DNA of 64,000 bases, from assembly GCA_916613615.1 (NCBI GenBank), contig OU744727.1, positions 2,138,593-2,202,592 on the forward strand, read 5' to 3'. Below the pieces are notes generated by a model. That model was not told the DNA's origin, ran no database searches, and saw nothing but the letters and a program-made list of their open reading frames with translations. The DNA comes from Steromphala cineraria. Taxonomy: Eukaryota; Mollusca; Gastropoda; Trochida; Trochidae. The position numbers and the translations under genes are program-made. Below are positions 34,201 through 39,600 of this stretch, in pieces (the first letter of the stretch is position 1; every line of letters starts with the position of its first letter).

Positions 34201-36458
34201 GTGTGCTGTACATCCTAGTTCTCTTAATGTAAGACTGTATGTATCTCATACAGGACAACAAGGTGCTGGCTACTTGTGCTGCTGTGTGCTGTACATCCTA
34301 GTTCTCTTAATGTAAGACTGTATGTATCTCACACAGGACAACAAGGTGCTGGCTACTTGTGCTGCTGTGTGCTGTACATCCTAGTTCTCTTAATGTAAGA
34401 CTGTATGTATCTCACATAGGACAAGAATGTGCTGGCTACTGTGCTGCTGTGTGCTGTACATCCTAGTTCTCTTTATGTAACACTGTATGTATCTCATACA
34501 GGACAACAAGGTGCTGGCTACTTGTGCTGCTGTGTGCTGTACATCCTAGTTCTCTTAATGTAAGACTGTATGTATCTCACACAGGACTAGAAGGTGCTGG
34601 CTATCTGTGCTGCTGTGTGCTGTACATCCTATTTCTCTTTATGTAACACTGTATGTATCTCACACAGGACAAGAAGGTGCTGGCTACCTAGTTCTCTTTA
34701 TGTAAGACCGATGTATCTCACACAGGACAACAAGATGCTGGCTACTTGTGCTGCTGTGTGCTGTACATCCTAGTTCTCTTTATGTAAGACTGTATGTATC
34801 TCACACAGAACAAGAAGGTGCTGGCTACCTGTGCTGCTGTGTGCTGTCCATCCTAGTTCTCTTTATGTAACACTGTATGTATCTCACACAGGACAAGGAG
34901 GTGCTGGCTACCTGTGCTGTTGTGTGCTGTACTTCCTAGTTCTCTGTTTGTAACACTGTATGTATCTCACACAAGACAATAAGGTGCTGGCTACCTGTGC
35001 TGCTGTGTTTGTAGATCCTAGTTCTCTTTATGTAACACTGTATGTATCTCACACAGGACAAGAAGGTGCTGGCTATCTGTGCTGTTGTGTGCTGTATATC
35101 CGAGTTCTTTTTATGTAAGACTGTATGTATCTCACACAGGACAAGAAGGTGCTGGCTACCTGTGCTGCTGTGTGCTGTACATCCTAGTTCTCTTTATGTA
35201 ACACTGTATGTATCTCACACAGGACAAGAAGGTGCTGACTACCTGTGCTGCTGTGTGCTGTACATCCTAGTTCTCTTTATGTAAGACTGTATGTATCTCA
35301 CACAGGACAAGAAGGTGCTGGCTACCTGTGCTGCTGTGTGCTGTACATCCTAGTTCTCTTTTTTTAAGACTGTAAGTATCTCACACAGGACAAGAAGGCG
35401 CTGGCTACTTGTGCTGCTGTGTGCTGTACATCCTAGTTCTCTTTCTGTAAGACTGTATGTATGTCACACAGAACAAGAAGGTGCTGGCTACCTGTGCTGA
35501 TGTGTGCTGTACACCCTAGTTCTCTTTCTGTAAGACTGTGTGTATGTCACACAGAACAAGAAGGTGCTGGCTACCTGTGCTGCTGTGTGCTGTACATCCT
35601 AGTTCTCTTTATGTAAGACTATATGTATCTCACACAGGACAAGAAGGCGCTGGCTACTTGTGCTGCTGTGTGCTGTACATCCTAGTTCTCTTTATGTAAG
35701 ACTATATGTATCTCACACAGGACAAGAAGGTGCTGGCTACTTGTGCTGCTGTGTGCTGTACATCTTAGTTCTCTTTATGTAACACTGTATGTATCTCACA
35801 CAGGACAAGAAGGTGCTGGCTATCTGTGCTGCTGTGTGCTGTATATCCCAGTTCTCTTTCTGTAAGACTGTATGTATCTCACACAGGACAAGAAGGTGCT
35901 GGCTACCTGTGCTGCTGTGTGCTGTACATCCTATTTCTCTTTATGTAACACTGTATGTATCTCACACAGGACAAGAAGGTGCTGGCTACCTAGTTCTCTT
36001 TATGTAAGACCGATGTATCTCACACAGGACAACAAGATGCTGGCTACTTGTGCTGCTGTGTGCTGTACATCCTAGTTCTCTTTATGTAAGACTGTATGTA
36101 TCTCGCACAGGACAAGAAGGTGCTGGCCACCTGTGCTGCTGTGTTTGTATATCCTAGTTCTCTTTTTGTAAGACTGTATGTATCTCACACAAGACAAGAA
36201 GGTGCTGGCTACCTGTGCTGCTGTGTGCTGTACATCCTAGTTCTCTTTATGTAAGACTGTATGTATCTCACACAGGACAAGAAGGTGCTGGCTACCTGTG
36301 CTGCTGTTTGCTGGCTCACCGTGAAGTGTTCAGAGGAGCGATCAGTCTGGGAGATGGTGGTCGACAAGGCTAAGCAATGGTTGCTAAGGACGCTAGGAGA
36401 CCAGATGAAGGTGGACAAACTGATGGAGGAGGTCCGGGAGGCTTTCTTCAAGAACTGA
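16226..36458 (+). CDS. VWA5A: VWA5A-like protein, whole gene (17 exons, 879 aa)
   Basis: The assembled coding sequence uses exons 16226-16271, 22724-22929, 23298-23526, 24438-24607, 25594-25696, 26523-26633, 27361-27487, 27897-28041, 28477-28556, 29130-29244, 29636-29797, 30216-30384, 30600-30765, 31798-32111, 32254-32454, 32605-32717 and 36276-36458. The total is 2640 nt, every junction keeps phase, and all introns are GT-AG. Predicted domains: VIT (about residues 10-155); VWA (about 278-450) with an intact metal site, DRSGS at 286-290, Thr358 (GGTEI) and Asp385 (TDGG); a proline-rich and acidic linker (about 612-780); and a C-terminal domain (about 784-879) with the GSWELDGQL motif also seen in VWA5A and PARP4 tails. 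There is no signal peptide or membrane segment, so it is probably intracellular. The molecular role of VWA5A in other animals is poorly known (a candidate tumour suppressor in human). The order VIT-VWA-tail and the motifs make the family call firm; whether it is 5A or a sister 5B-like paralogue is less sure. Confidence 0.93.
16272..17639. other. Intron 1, 5' part; nothing recognised
   Basis: AT-rich, with AGGGAAATAACTCTG at about 16520, a motif type common in molluscan repeats. A frame at 16867-17091 (+, 74 aa) and one at 17383-17613 (-, 76 aa) have no family match. The latter lies just beyond the truncated end of the Gypsy element and could be unrelated sequence. Confidence 0.4.
17640..19410 (-). 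mobile_element. Ty3/Gypsy-like retrotransposon, pol part (decayed, antisense in intron 1)
   Basis: Read on the minus strand, the order is aspartic protease (DTG at about 19089-19097, in MADTGYQ), reverse transcriptase (18774 down to about 18100, with TAPQGY and a CVDDTLLWA catalytic box near 18254-18290) and an RNase H-like segment (18115-17645). The frame shifts at about 18100, and in-frame stops lie between protease and RT. Nothing of an integrase or LTR is visible; similarity ends near 17640, so the 3' part is missing. Together with 20952-21837 it is one element, split by the LINE at 19411-20951. It sits antisense to the host gene and cannot be autonomous. Confidence 0.85.
19411..20951 (+). 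mobile_element. 5'-truncated LINE (non-LTR retrotransposon) nested in the Gypsy element
   Basis: It is flanked by a perfect 7-bp target duplication, TCGAAGT (19404-19410 and 20952-20958), which interrupts the Gypsy gag reading. The coding begins mid-RT (GTRQGCVLSPQLFIIFINQ near 19500). The catalytic box reads FADN instead of FADD (Asp to Asn near 19637-19648), and a frameshift near 20040-20060 splits the ORF into 19299-20099 and 20012-20833. The C-terminal part keeps a CVYC...H...C zinc-like motif followed by LICQKY (20580-20680), typical of many LINE ORF2 ends. The 3' end is a (TCTG)n run (about 20923-20950). It is inactive. The clade was not assigned. Confidence 0.88.
20952..21837 (-). mobile_element. 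Ty3/Gypsy-like retrotransposon, gag part
   Basis: Minus-strand gag is carried in three frames (21837-21568, 21578-21300, 21298-20952), joined by frameshifts near 21570 and 21300. The last holds a zinc knuckle (CSYCGKKGHG..., with further CSSC) just before the LINE insertion point; the reading resumes as DTVCQNKGK at about 19410. No PBS or LTR was identified in 21838-22423. It is a decayed intronic passenger. Confidence 0.82.
21838..22423. other. Intron 1, 3' part; possible element flank
   Basis: About 590 bp with no coding. It could include the missing 5' LTR or leader of the Gypsy element, since gag begins at its left edge, but I see no direct terminal repeat partner in the window. Confidence 0.35.
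22424..22723 (+). repeat. Exon-2-acceptor minisatellite (functional gene)
   Basis: Four to five units of 65-83 bp lead up to exon 2. Each carries CTCTCTACCCAG|TTCCACTGCACGGGGT and GTGAGAGTCAGTATATAG, a copy of the real acceptor plus the first ~30 nt of exon 2. Splicing into a decoy gives VPLHGVDVRVSI followed by TAG, so only the last acceptor (22722-22723) opens into the gene. Confidence 0.93.
22724..22929 (+). CDS. VWA5A: VWA5A-like exon 2 (VIT domain, first half)
   Basis: The acceptor is CTGTCCAG at 22722-22723 and the donor CAG|GTCGGA. Residues 16-84 include VPLHGVNVRVSVQGF and VYIFPMDDNSAVYKLEA, the VIT core pattern (FxFPMD...AVY.FEA). It ends in phase 0. It has an inverted relic at 13241-13408. 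Confidence 0.93.
23298..23526 (+). CDS. VWA5A: VWA5A-like exon 3 (VIT domain, second half)
   Basis: Acceptor AG at 23296-23297; donor GAAG|GTGAGT. Residues 85-160 begin ARETYNEAVRSGRSAVLMEE and end VLPTVLNPRYNPSLE, the conserved VIT end. Phase 1 at the end. The last 32 nt plus donor are the seed of the 56-bp minisatellite that follows. Confidence 0.93.
23527..23980 (+). repeat. 56-bp exon-3-end/donor minisatellite (functional gene)
   Basis: About seven units of 56 bp follow the exon directly, each repeating CCCCAGTCTTGAAG|GTGCGTAATC; the last ones decay toward 23980. Successive donors lie at 23527, 23583 and 23639. If a downstream donor were used, the reading would stop at once, because GGTGAGTAA places TAA two codons after Glu. 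It is the same repeat as 8296-12664 on the other strand. Confidence 0.95.
24438..24607 (+). CDS. VWA5A: VWA5A-like exon 4
   Basis: Acceptor TTTTCATCACAG at 24436-24437; donor GAG|GTTGTA. Residues 161-217 include HYDLTFKGSVSSQHGISRV, matching the inter-domain segment after VIT in VWA5A proteins (a ...SQHGI.. motif). G from exon 3 plus AT gives Asp at the junction; the end is phase 0. The donor is a weak match to consensus. Confidence 0.88.
25215..25390. repeat. Palindromic dispersed element in intron 4
   Basis: GTTCATAATATGCGACGTTTC and its near-complement bracket a CGACACA-AGAATA-TGTGTCG stem followed by AAACGTCGCATA. It shares GGATGACAACTTCTTTGTTC and the CAACTTCTAAAATGCC-type edge (reverse complement at 25215) with the palindrome at 53187-53302. 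Confidence 0.6.
25594..25696 (+). CDS. VWA5A: VWA5A-like exon 5
   Basis: Acceptor TTTTTTACAG at 25592-25593; donor CAAG|GTGAAA. Residues 218-251 include FQLDGPPRLDHDISLNVLYE, the strand-rich stretch that precedes the VWA domain in this family. Phase 0 in, phase 1 out. Confidence 0.87.
26523..26633 (+). CDS. VWA5A: VWA5A-like exon 6 (start of VWA domain)
   Basis: Acceptor at 26521-26522; donor TCAG|GTGAAA. Residues 252-288 include LMLSFYPDL and AEFIFIIDRSG. The Asp and Ser (286, 288) are the first half of the DxSxS metal-ion-dependent adhesion site, completed by exon 7. Phase 1 both sides. Confidence 0.93.
27361..27487 (+). CDS. VWA5A: VWA5A-like exon 7 (VWA domain)
   Basis: Acceptor TTCTGCAG at 27359-27360; donor CTGG|GTACGC. 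Completes the metal site (GSMDGESIQSAKEAM; Ser290) and encodes FFLKSLPVDCFFNIISFGSS, a strong VWA5A-type stretch. Ends in phase 2. Confidence 0.93.
27897..28041 (+). CDS. VWA5A: VWA5A-like exon 8 (VWA domain)
   Basis: Acceptor TTATTAG at 27895-27896; donor ACAG|GTACTG. Encodes LRADMGGTEILRPLEFVY; Thr358 in GGTEI is the expected second-loop metal ligand. Phase 2 in, phase 0 out. The polypyrimidine tract is weak (ATAATTATTAG). Confidence 0.9.
28477..28556 (+). CDS. VWA5A: VWA5A-like exon 9 (VWA domain)
   Basis: Acceptor TATTAAAAG at 28475-28476; donor GCAG|GTGAAA. Encodes IFLLTDGGVSNAGEVVSLVK; Asp385 in TDGG is the third metal-site loop. The exon is only 80 nt and the acceptor is poor, but its phase (0 in, 2 out) and the motif fit. 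Confidence 0.88.
28838..29100. repeat. (AACGT)n/(AACAT)n pentanucleotide array
   Basis: About 52 units. A core of roughly 35 TAACG units (one TAACT interruption near 28914) is flanked on the left by about 4 and on the right by about 14 TAACA units. It ends about 30 bp before the exon 10 acceptor and directly abuts its polypyrimidine tract. The switch CG to CA is what methyl-CpG decay would give. Long minus-strand frames here are repeat translations. Confidence 0.97.
29130..29244 (+). CDS. VWA5A: VWA5A-like exon 10 (VWA domain end)
   Basis: Acceptor TTTCTTTACAG at 29128-29129; donor GAAG|GTGATG. Encodes RVFTVGIGAGVSTTLVRNVA and AEFVTDSLNLQQK, matching the FGIGEG...LI..IA..SGG..EFI pattern of VWA5A. 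Phase 2 in, 0 out. Confidence 0.92.
29222..29480 (+). repeat. ~104-bp decayed tandem repeat from exon 10 end
   Basis: Three units start at about 29222 (the real exon end, GATAGTCTCAATCTGCAGCA then GAAG|GT), 29325 (GACAGTTTTAATCTGCAGTA then GAAG|GT) and 29427 (more degraded). Each is followed by an AGTATTAGATYGACT-type spacer. The second unit keeps a donor-like GAAG|GTAATG. This is another array seeded on an exon-intron junction. Confidence 0.85.
29636..29797 (+). CDS. VWA5A: VWA5A-like exon 11
   Basis: Acceptor TCCCCAG at 29634-29635; donor ACAG|GTAAAT. Residues 445-498 include VMKLLKAACQPAATDIALDL and MPVIFSGRRASIFVFLSGQ, the post-VWA beta-sandwich region of the family. 162 nt, phase 0-0. 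Confidence 0.92.
30216..30384 (+). CDS. VWA5A: VWA5A-like exon 12
   Basis: Acceptor TTTCTAAG at 30214-30215; donor ATAG|GTAGGT. Residues 499-554 include AHLSGKISGTSFKHSMEFDL and HRMAMKGLIKDLEMDE, matching the G.v.L.y.l.g..f...v.F and IHRLAAKSLL-type positions of VWA5A. Phase 0 in, 1 out. Confidence 0.91.
30600..30765 (+). CDS. VWA5A: VWA5A-like exon 13
   Basis: Acceptor GTTTCAG at 30598-30599; donor CACT|GTATGT. Residues 555-609 include ILASTASNLISKYTSFVGVD, the family's 'SGVISSFTAFIAIN' position, then KERNEKITEAVTYHV. Phase 1 in, 2 out. Confidence 0.92.
30805..31755. repeat. ~0.95-kb dispersed repeat in intron 13 (second copy at 63.0-63.96 kb)
   Basis: It aligns with 63020-63955 from TTTCAAAGGTCAAGGTCGGA to GATAACCTCTATATA in the same orientation, with many substitutions (about 85% by eye). 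It contains AATTCCGATGACGTCACAAG (a CRE-like palindrome) and GAAGGGAAGCAACTCTTGCC, and near its right end a foldback unit (31612-31745). No coding capacity or LTR was seen. The class is unknown. Confidence 0.85.
31612..31745. mobile_element. Foldback unit inside the dispersed repeat
   Basis: Arms of about 50 bp in inverted orientation, built on GATCGTAAATATCCTGCATT, around a loop holding GCTCGCCAAGGCTCGC. The homologue at 63811-63943 has the same structure. Either the foldback inserted first and was copied with the larger repeat, or it is an integral end structure. Confidence 0.75.
31798..32111 (+). CDS. VWA5A: VWA5A-like exon 14 (proline-rich and acidic linker)
   Basis: Acceptor TTAACAG at 31796-31797; donor CAGG|GTAAGA. 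Residues 610-714 begin LGALPTFCGALPPPPPRK, followed by several poly-Pro runs (up to six Pro). After these come DIFENWADFCAEDEDDFEEI and RPLPPARPIVQSKGNQMF. The low-complexity linker joins the VWA part to the C-terminal domain and could bind SH3, WW or EVH1-type domains (inference). Phase 2 in, 1 out. Confidence 0.88.
31964..32627 (+). repeat. Tandem duplication creating chimeric exon 15
   Basis: The segment from GATATTTTTGAAAA in exon 14 (31964) through the intron to GAGATGGTGATGCTACAA recurs starting at 32277. The offset is 313 bp on the exon-14 side and 351 bp between the exon-15 and exon-16 starts (32254, 32605). The two intron copies (after 32111 and 32454) are nearly identical, including GTAAGATTGGACCTTTATCT. 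The duplication is therefore young. Confidence 0.93.
32254..32454 (+). CDS. VWA5A: VWA5A-like exon 15 (chimeric duplicate)
   Basis: The first ~23 nt copy the start of exon 16 (AGEMVMLQ) and the rest copies the second half of exon 14 (DIFENSLADFCAGDEDDCEE ... RPIVQSKGNQMFSSQ), with an extra DDATAPPPPRR stretch. Acceptor TTGTAG at 32252-32253; donor CAGG|GTAAGA. It is 201 nt (67 codons) with phase 1 on both sides, so it can be included or skipped without breaking the frame. Whether it is used in mRNA is unknown. Confidence 0.75.
32605..32717 (+). CDS. VWA5A: VWA5A-like exon 16 (C-terminal domain)
   Basis: Acceptor TGTCCCCAG at 32603-32604; donor CAAG|GTATTA. Residues 782-819 read AGEMVMLQAFDGSWELDGQL then SKLINVTTDNLLKATGIK. 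The LQ..DGSW.L...L..LI pattern is typical of VWA5A tails and also of the PARP4 tail. Phase 1 in, 0 out. Confidence 0.93.
32851..33632. mobile_element. TTAA-flanked MITE (piggyBac-like ends) in intron 16
   Basis: TTAAGGAGGTTGGATAC at 32851-32867 is mirrored by GTATCCAACCTCCTTAA at 33616-33632. The reading is a 13-bp terminal inverted repeat (GGAGGTTGGATAC) with TTAA target duplications, about 780 bp in all. The interior is very AT-rich and has no ORF. TTAA duplication suggests mobilisation by a piggyBac-type transposase; the TIR sequence itself was not matched to a named family. Confidence 0.75.
33633..34051. other. Intron 16 middle; nothing recognised
   Basis: About 420 bp of AT-rich sequence between the MITE and the 83-bp array. 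Confidence 0.5.
34052..36275 (+). repeat. 83-bp minisatellite (~27 units) derived from last-exon acceptor
   Basis: The unit reads TCTCTTTATGTAAGACTGTA TGTATCTCACACAG|GACAAGAAGG TGCTGGCTACCTGTGCTGCT GTGTGCTGTACATCCTAG. This is a polypyrimidine-containing stretch, acceptor AG and the first codons of exon 17 (DKKVLATCAAVC), then a TAG. Variant units with a deletion (CTGGCTACCTAGTTCTC) occur at about 34681 and 35983, indicating a ~1.3 kb higher-order duplication. Each unit also has a donor-like TTAT|GTAAGA. The true acceptor is the last of the series (36274-36275). Confidence 0.95.
36276..36458 (+). CDS. VWA5A: VWA5A-like exon 17 (C-terminus, stop)
   Basis: Residues 820-879: DKKVLATCAAVCWLTVKC, then RSVWEMVVDKAKQWLLRTLG and the end EEVREAFFKN, TGA. 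It matches the helical tail of VWA5A (W.....AL.WL......W..v..KA..WL). The first 30 nt are the seed of the preceding array; the real exon diverges from decoys at CTGCTGTTTGCTGGCTCACC. Confidence 0.93.
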   Translation, partial: DKKVLATCAAVCWLTVKCSEERSVWEMVVDKAKQWLLRTLGDQMKVDKLMEEVREAFFKN

Positions 36459-36652
36459 AGACGAACTGAAAGTGATCCGCAGATATAGTTTACCCAAGGA
36501 GGCGTTCTTCAAGAACTGAAGACGACCTGAAAGTGATCCGCAGATATAGTTTACCCAAGGAGGCGTTCTTGAAGAACTGAATTTGTACTGAAAGTGGTCT
36601 GTAGGGATAGTTTACCCAAGTAGGCTTTCTTCAAGAACTGAAGGAAGTAGGG
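36435..36652 (+). repeat. Stop-codon-region tandem repeat at 3' end
   Basis: GGAGGCTTTCTTCAAGAACT (EAFFKN and stop) recurs at about 36500, 36560 and 36625, separated by AAAGTGATCCGCAGATATAG and TTTACCCAAG spacers. There are about four units of 60-70 bp, ending where segmental copy B begins. No AATAAA was seen before 37434, so the polyadenylation site is undefined. Confidence 0.9.
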
Positions 36653-36655
36653 GAA

Positions 36656-39600
36656 TTTTGTATTGCTGAAGGAGGTTAAGAAAACTTTCGTCCTAAATTA
36701 GACCAGATTTTTAACGGACTTTTGTTCATACCTGACTTCCATTTTTACGCCTTGAAGTCTCTTGTAATTGACTTGATTATTTATTGTCCTGAAACACTTG
36801 TTTGGTCATGCTGTGCAAAATACTGGTTTCTGATTGGCTGCTCTGAAAAATCAGAGGGCGTGTAATTTGGTTATGTGGTGCTCTGTTTACTTTGTCTTAT
36901 GCACAGGAACTCATTTGTTGCCTAGCAACAAGTAGTTCTCAAATATTACTGTTGTGACGGAAATTTGCACACAAAAATGCCATTATTGCGTTTTCAAATA
37001 TGTACATTATTTATAAAATGTATTCAAACTTTCAGTTCAGATTTCCTGTTGGCATGGTCTGTCATTCGGCATTCTCTCCCCACAAAGGCAACTCAGTCAT
37101 ACCCCAGTTAGCCTCTGTTCCATTACGCCAAAATCCTGGGGTTCCGGCAGATCGCCCTAGCGGCAAAAAGTTGTAACTTGAGATATCTCCCTTATTTGCA
37201 GCCAATGAAAACACCTTTTGGATGTCCACGACTTCGGGAATACTCAACGGTCGCTCAGTGACTTTTAAAAGAATCATGCCTTTAGGTTTCTTTTTCATTA
37301 ACAGTGTGAGTCTCAGAGAGGGAAACTATTTCAAAATCAGATATGTATAGGGTTTTTCATTAGAAACATATTGTTTTATGATTGTGTAAATTGTTCTTCG
37401 TTTTATGATTAATTTTATTTTAATAATTCACCAAATAAAAACCAATGCGAAGGTAAAAAGCGATTGTTTTGTGGAAGAAAGAGTTATCTCCCTTTGATGC
37501 GGATCCACACGGGAATAGCCGAACTTTTGCGAATGACCACTTTTGAAACGGCGTCGCTGATTGCACAACTAACTTCGATTGCCTCCAATCAGATTTCTAC
37601 CTTTCTATCTCGTATGTTAGCCGTAATAGAACAGAGGCTAATTCAGGTATGACTGAGTTGCCTCTGTTGGGAGACAATGGTCATTCGGTGGCGTTAAACG
37701 AAAATCGGCCCGACAGTTTAACCGGCCAGAATATCATACAAATATAAATCAAAATGCGGCTTACACTTACCTTAAATTTATTTACAACACCAATGCAATA
37801 ATACCGACGCCATGTTCGTGAATATATGCAGAACTTAACATTTTCAAAACAACCGTCACAAAATAATAAAATGTCTACTGAAGAGAGTGAGCTCCCTTTG
37901 CAGCATTCGGATATTTGTCGGTAATGTCCAAGGCCTACTATAAGTAACGTCTTTCGAGATTACCAAATCCGTCAGCACTGTTTGAATGTCGCTCCCACAT
38001 CGTATACGGGCATCTTGACGCAGCATGCTAGAGTTAATGCGAAAGAATATATTTCGATTTTAAATCGTTTTATGGTAGAATGGAGACAAACATAGTGTAT
38101 TTGGAAATCAGCGGCATATAACGGAATTATTATAGCTCTAAATAATCAATTTAAAGCCTTACGCTACGCGTTCGACTTTAAATCAAATTATAAAATAATT
38201 CCGTTTTTGCCGCTGATTTCCAAACACAATAAGTTTATTTCCTAATTAGATCAAATTATTGAATAATATTGAATAATGGCATGTATACATCTTGTACGTT
38301 TTGTTTTTAATGTACACATTCCCTTTCCAAAACCTGTGTTAAGAGTTGTAATTTGTAAACATTACGAATTTTCATTTCTATACCACTCAACTGAAAATGG
38401 TACTTTGACATGTATTCAAACATATCATTAATGCATGCATGTTTCACAAAAGACCGCTTGTTATAAAATATGAGTAATTATACCCAAGTAAAGATATTAA
38501 ATAACCTTCAAATCTGGTTGGAAAACAAAGGCGACCGACTAAAATTGAGGAGACGTTTGTTTTGTTTGCTTTCAATGTAGTATTCTGAGTAAGGTCACTT
38601 TCACATGGTAAAATATACTTCATCAATATTCAAAGGATTCATTTAGTTAAATAGTGTTATGATGGTGGTCATGAGAGAGAAAAGTCGTCTCGTCAGGATT
38701 TGGGATTTTACTGGCGCATCTAGAACTGCATGAATTACTTCCCTTGTATTACATTAGGAAAATATCTGAGCTAAAAAGCCTAGTCCGCCGTGTGTGTAAA
38801 CATAAGAAAACCAATCTTTTAACTCCTACTTATTGCATTGTTTGCTTTTGCTTTTCTGGAATGTATTTACCATTTGTCTGTCTGCAACGATAATAAACAT
38901 GAGATGAGATTTAGAAATGGTTTTGTAAATCCTTACCCTGTAGATCATCATTAACACTAATTATATAATTATGTGGTCTTGATTAAAAATTCATTGATAA
39001 ATCAAGGAGATTTTGTGATTCATTGATTATATGATCATTGTTGCTAATTGGAAATGATCTGTTGATGATTTAATTATGTGCAGTAATTGGTTATTGATAT
39101 GGTGATGACGATCTTGCTGTGGTATGGTGACAACTCGTTGATTTTGTTGTCAAAGGTATCTTGTATCAGCAGTCACTTTTCATTTGGGTCAGTATCAGTA
39201 ATATTTACTTGTACGGGAAAGAGATCACTGTTTAATAATTGTACAAAGTTATTACACATTGTTTAATAACATCGCGCGCTGACCGACGTGTTAGATCGTA
39301 TAACGTGACAATGTCAGCGAGCCAGTCGTGATGGTAATGTTGGCTAGTTTCTTTACATTTTATGACGATATAATTAAGCCAGGAATAAAAAACTACCAAA
39401 CTCACCCCTTTTGATAACATGTGAATGGAATCTGTTATAAACTTTTTATTCTACTTTCGTTAAATACCAAATCATCCAGTCGTTTCATAAAAAAATTATT
39501 AAATGAGACGTCGTTTAGTATTTTCTATTTATCATATGTTTACTGGTGAAATACGGGGATCTCTTGATAAAAATGAAACCTATAATACGTCACTTACTAC

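Noticed and set aside
35042..36075. Frames with YLTQDKKVLATCAAVC repeats
   Set aside because: These are repeats of the exon 17 start within the 83-bp array; TAG in most units and the position in intron 16 argue against a separate gene.
37434..37439. AATAAA as poly(A) signal of the VWA5A-like gene
   Set aside because: It is nearly 1 kb past the stop and inside the segmental duplication (also present near position 778), so it is not specific to this gene. It is possible but unsupported.
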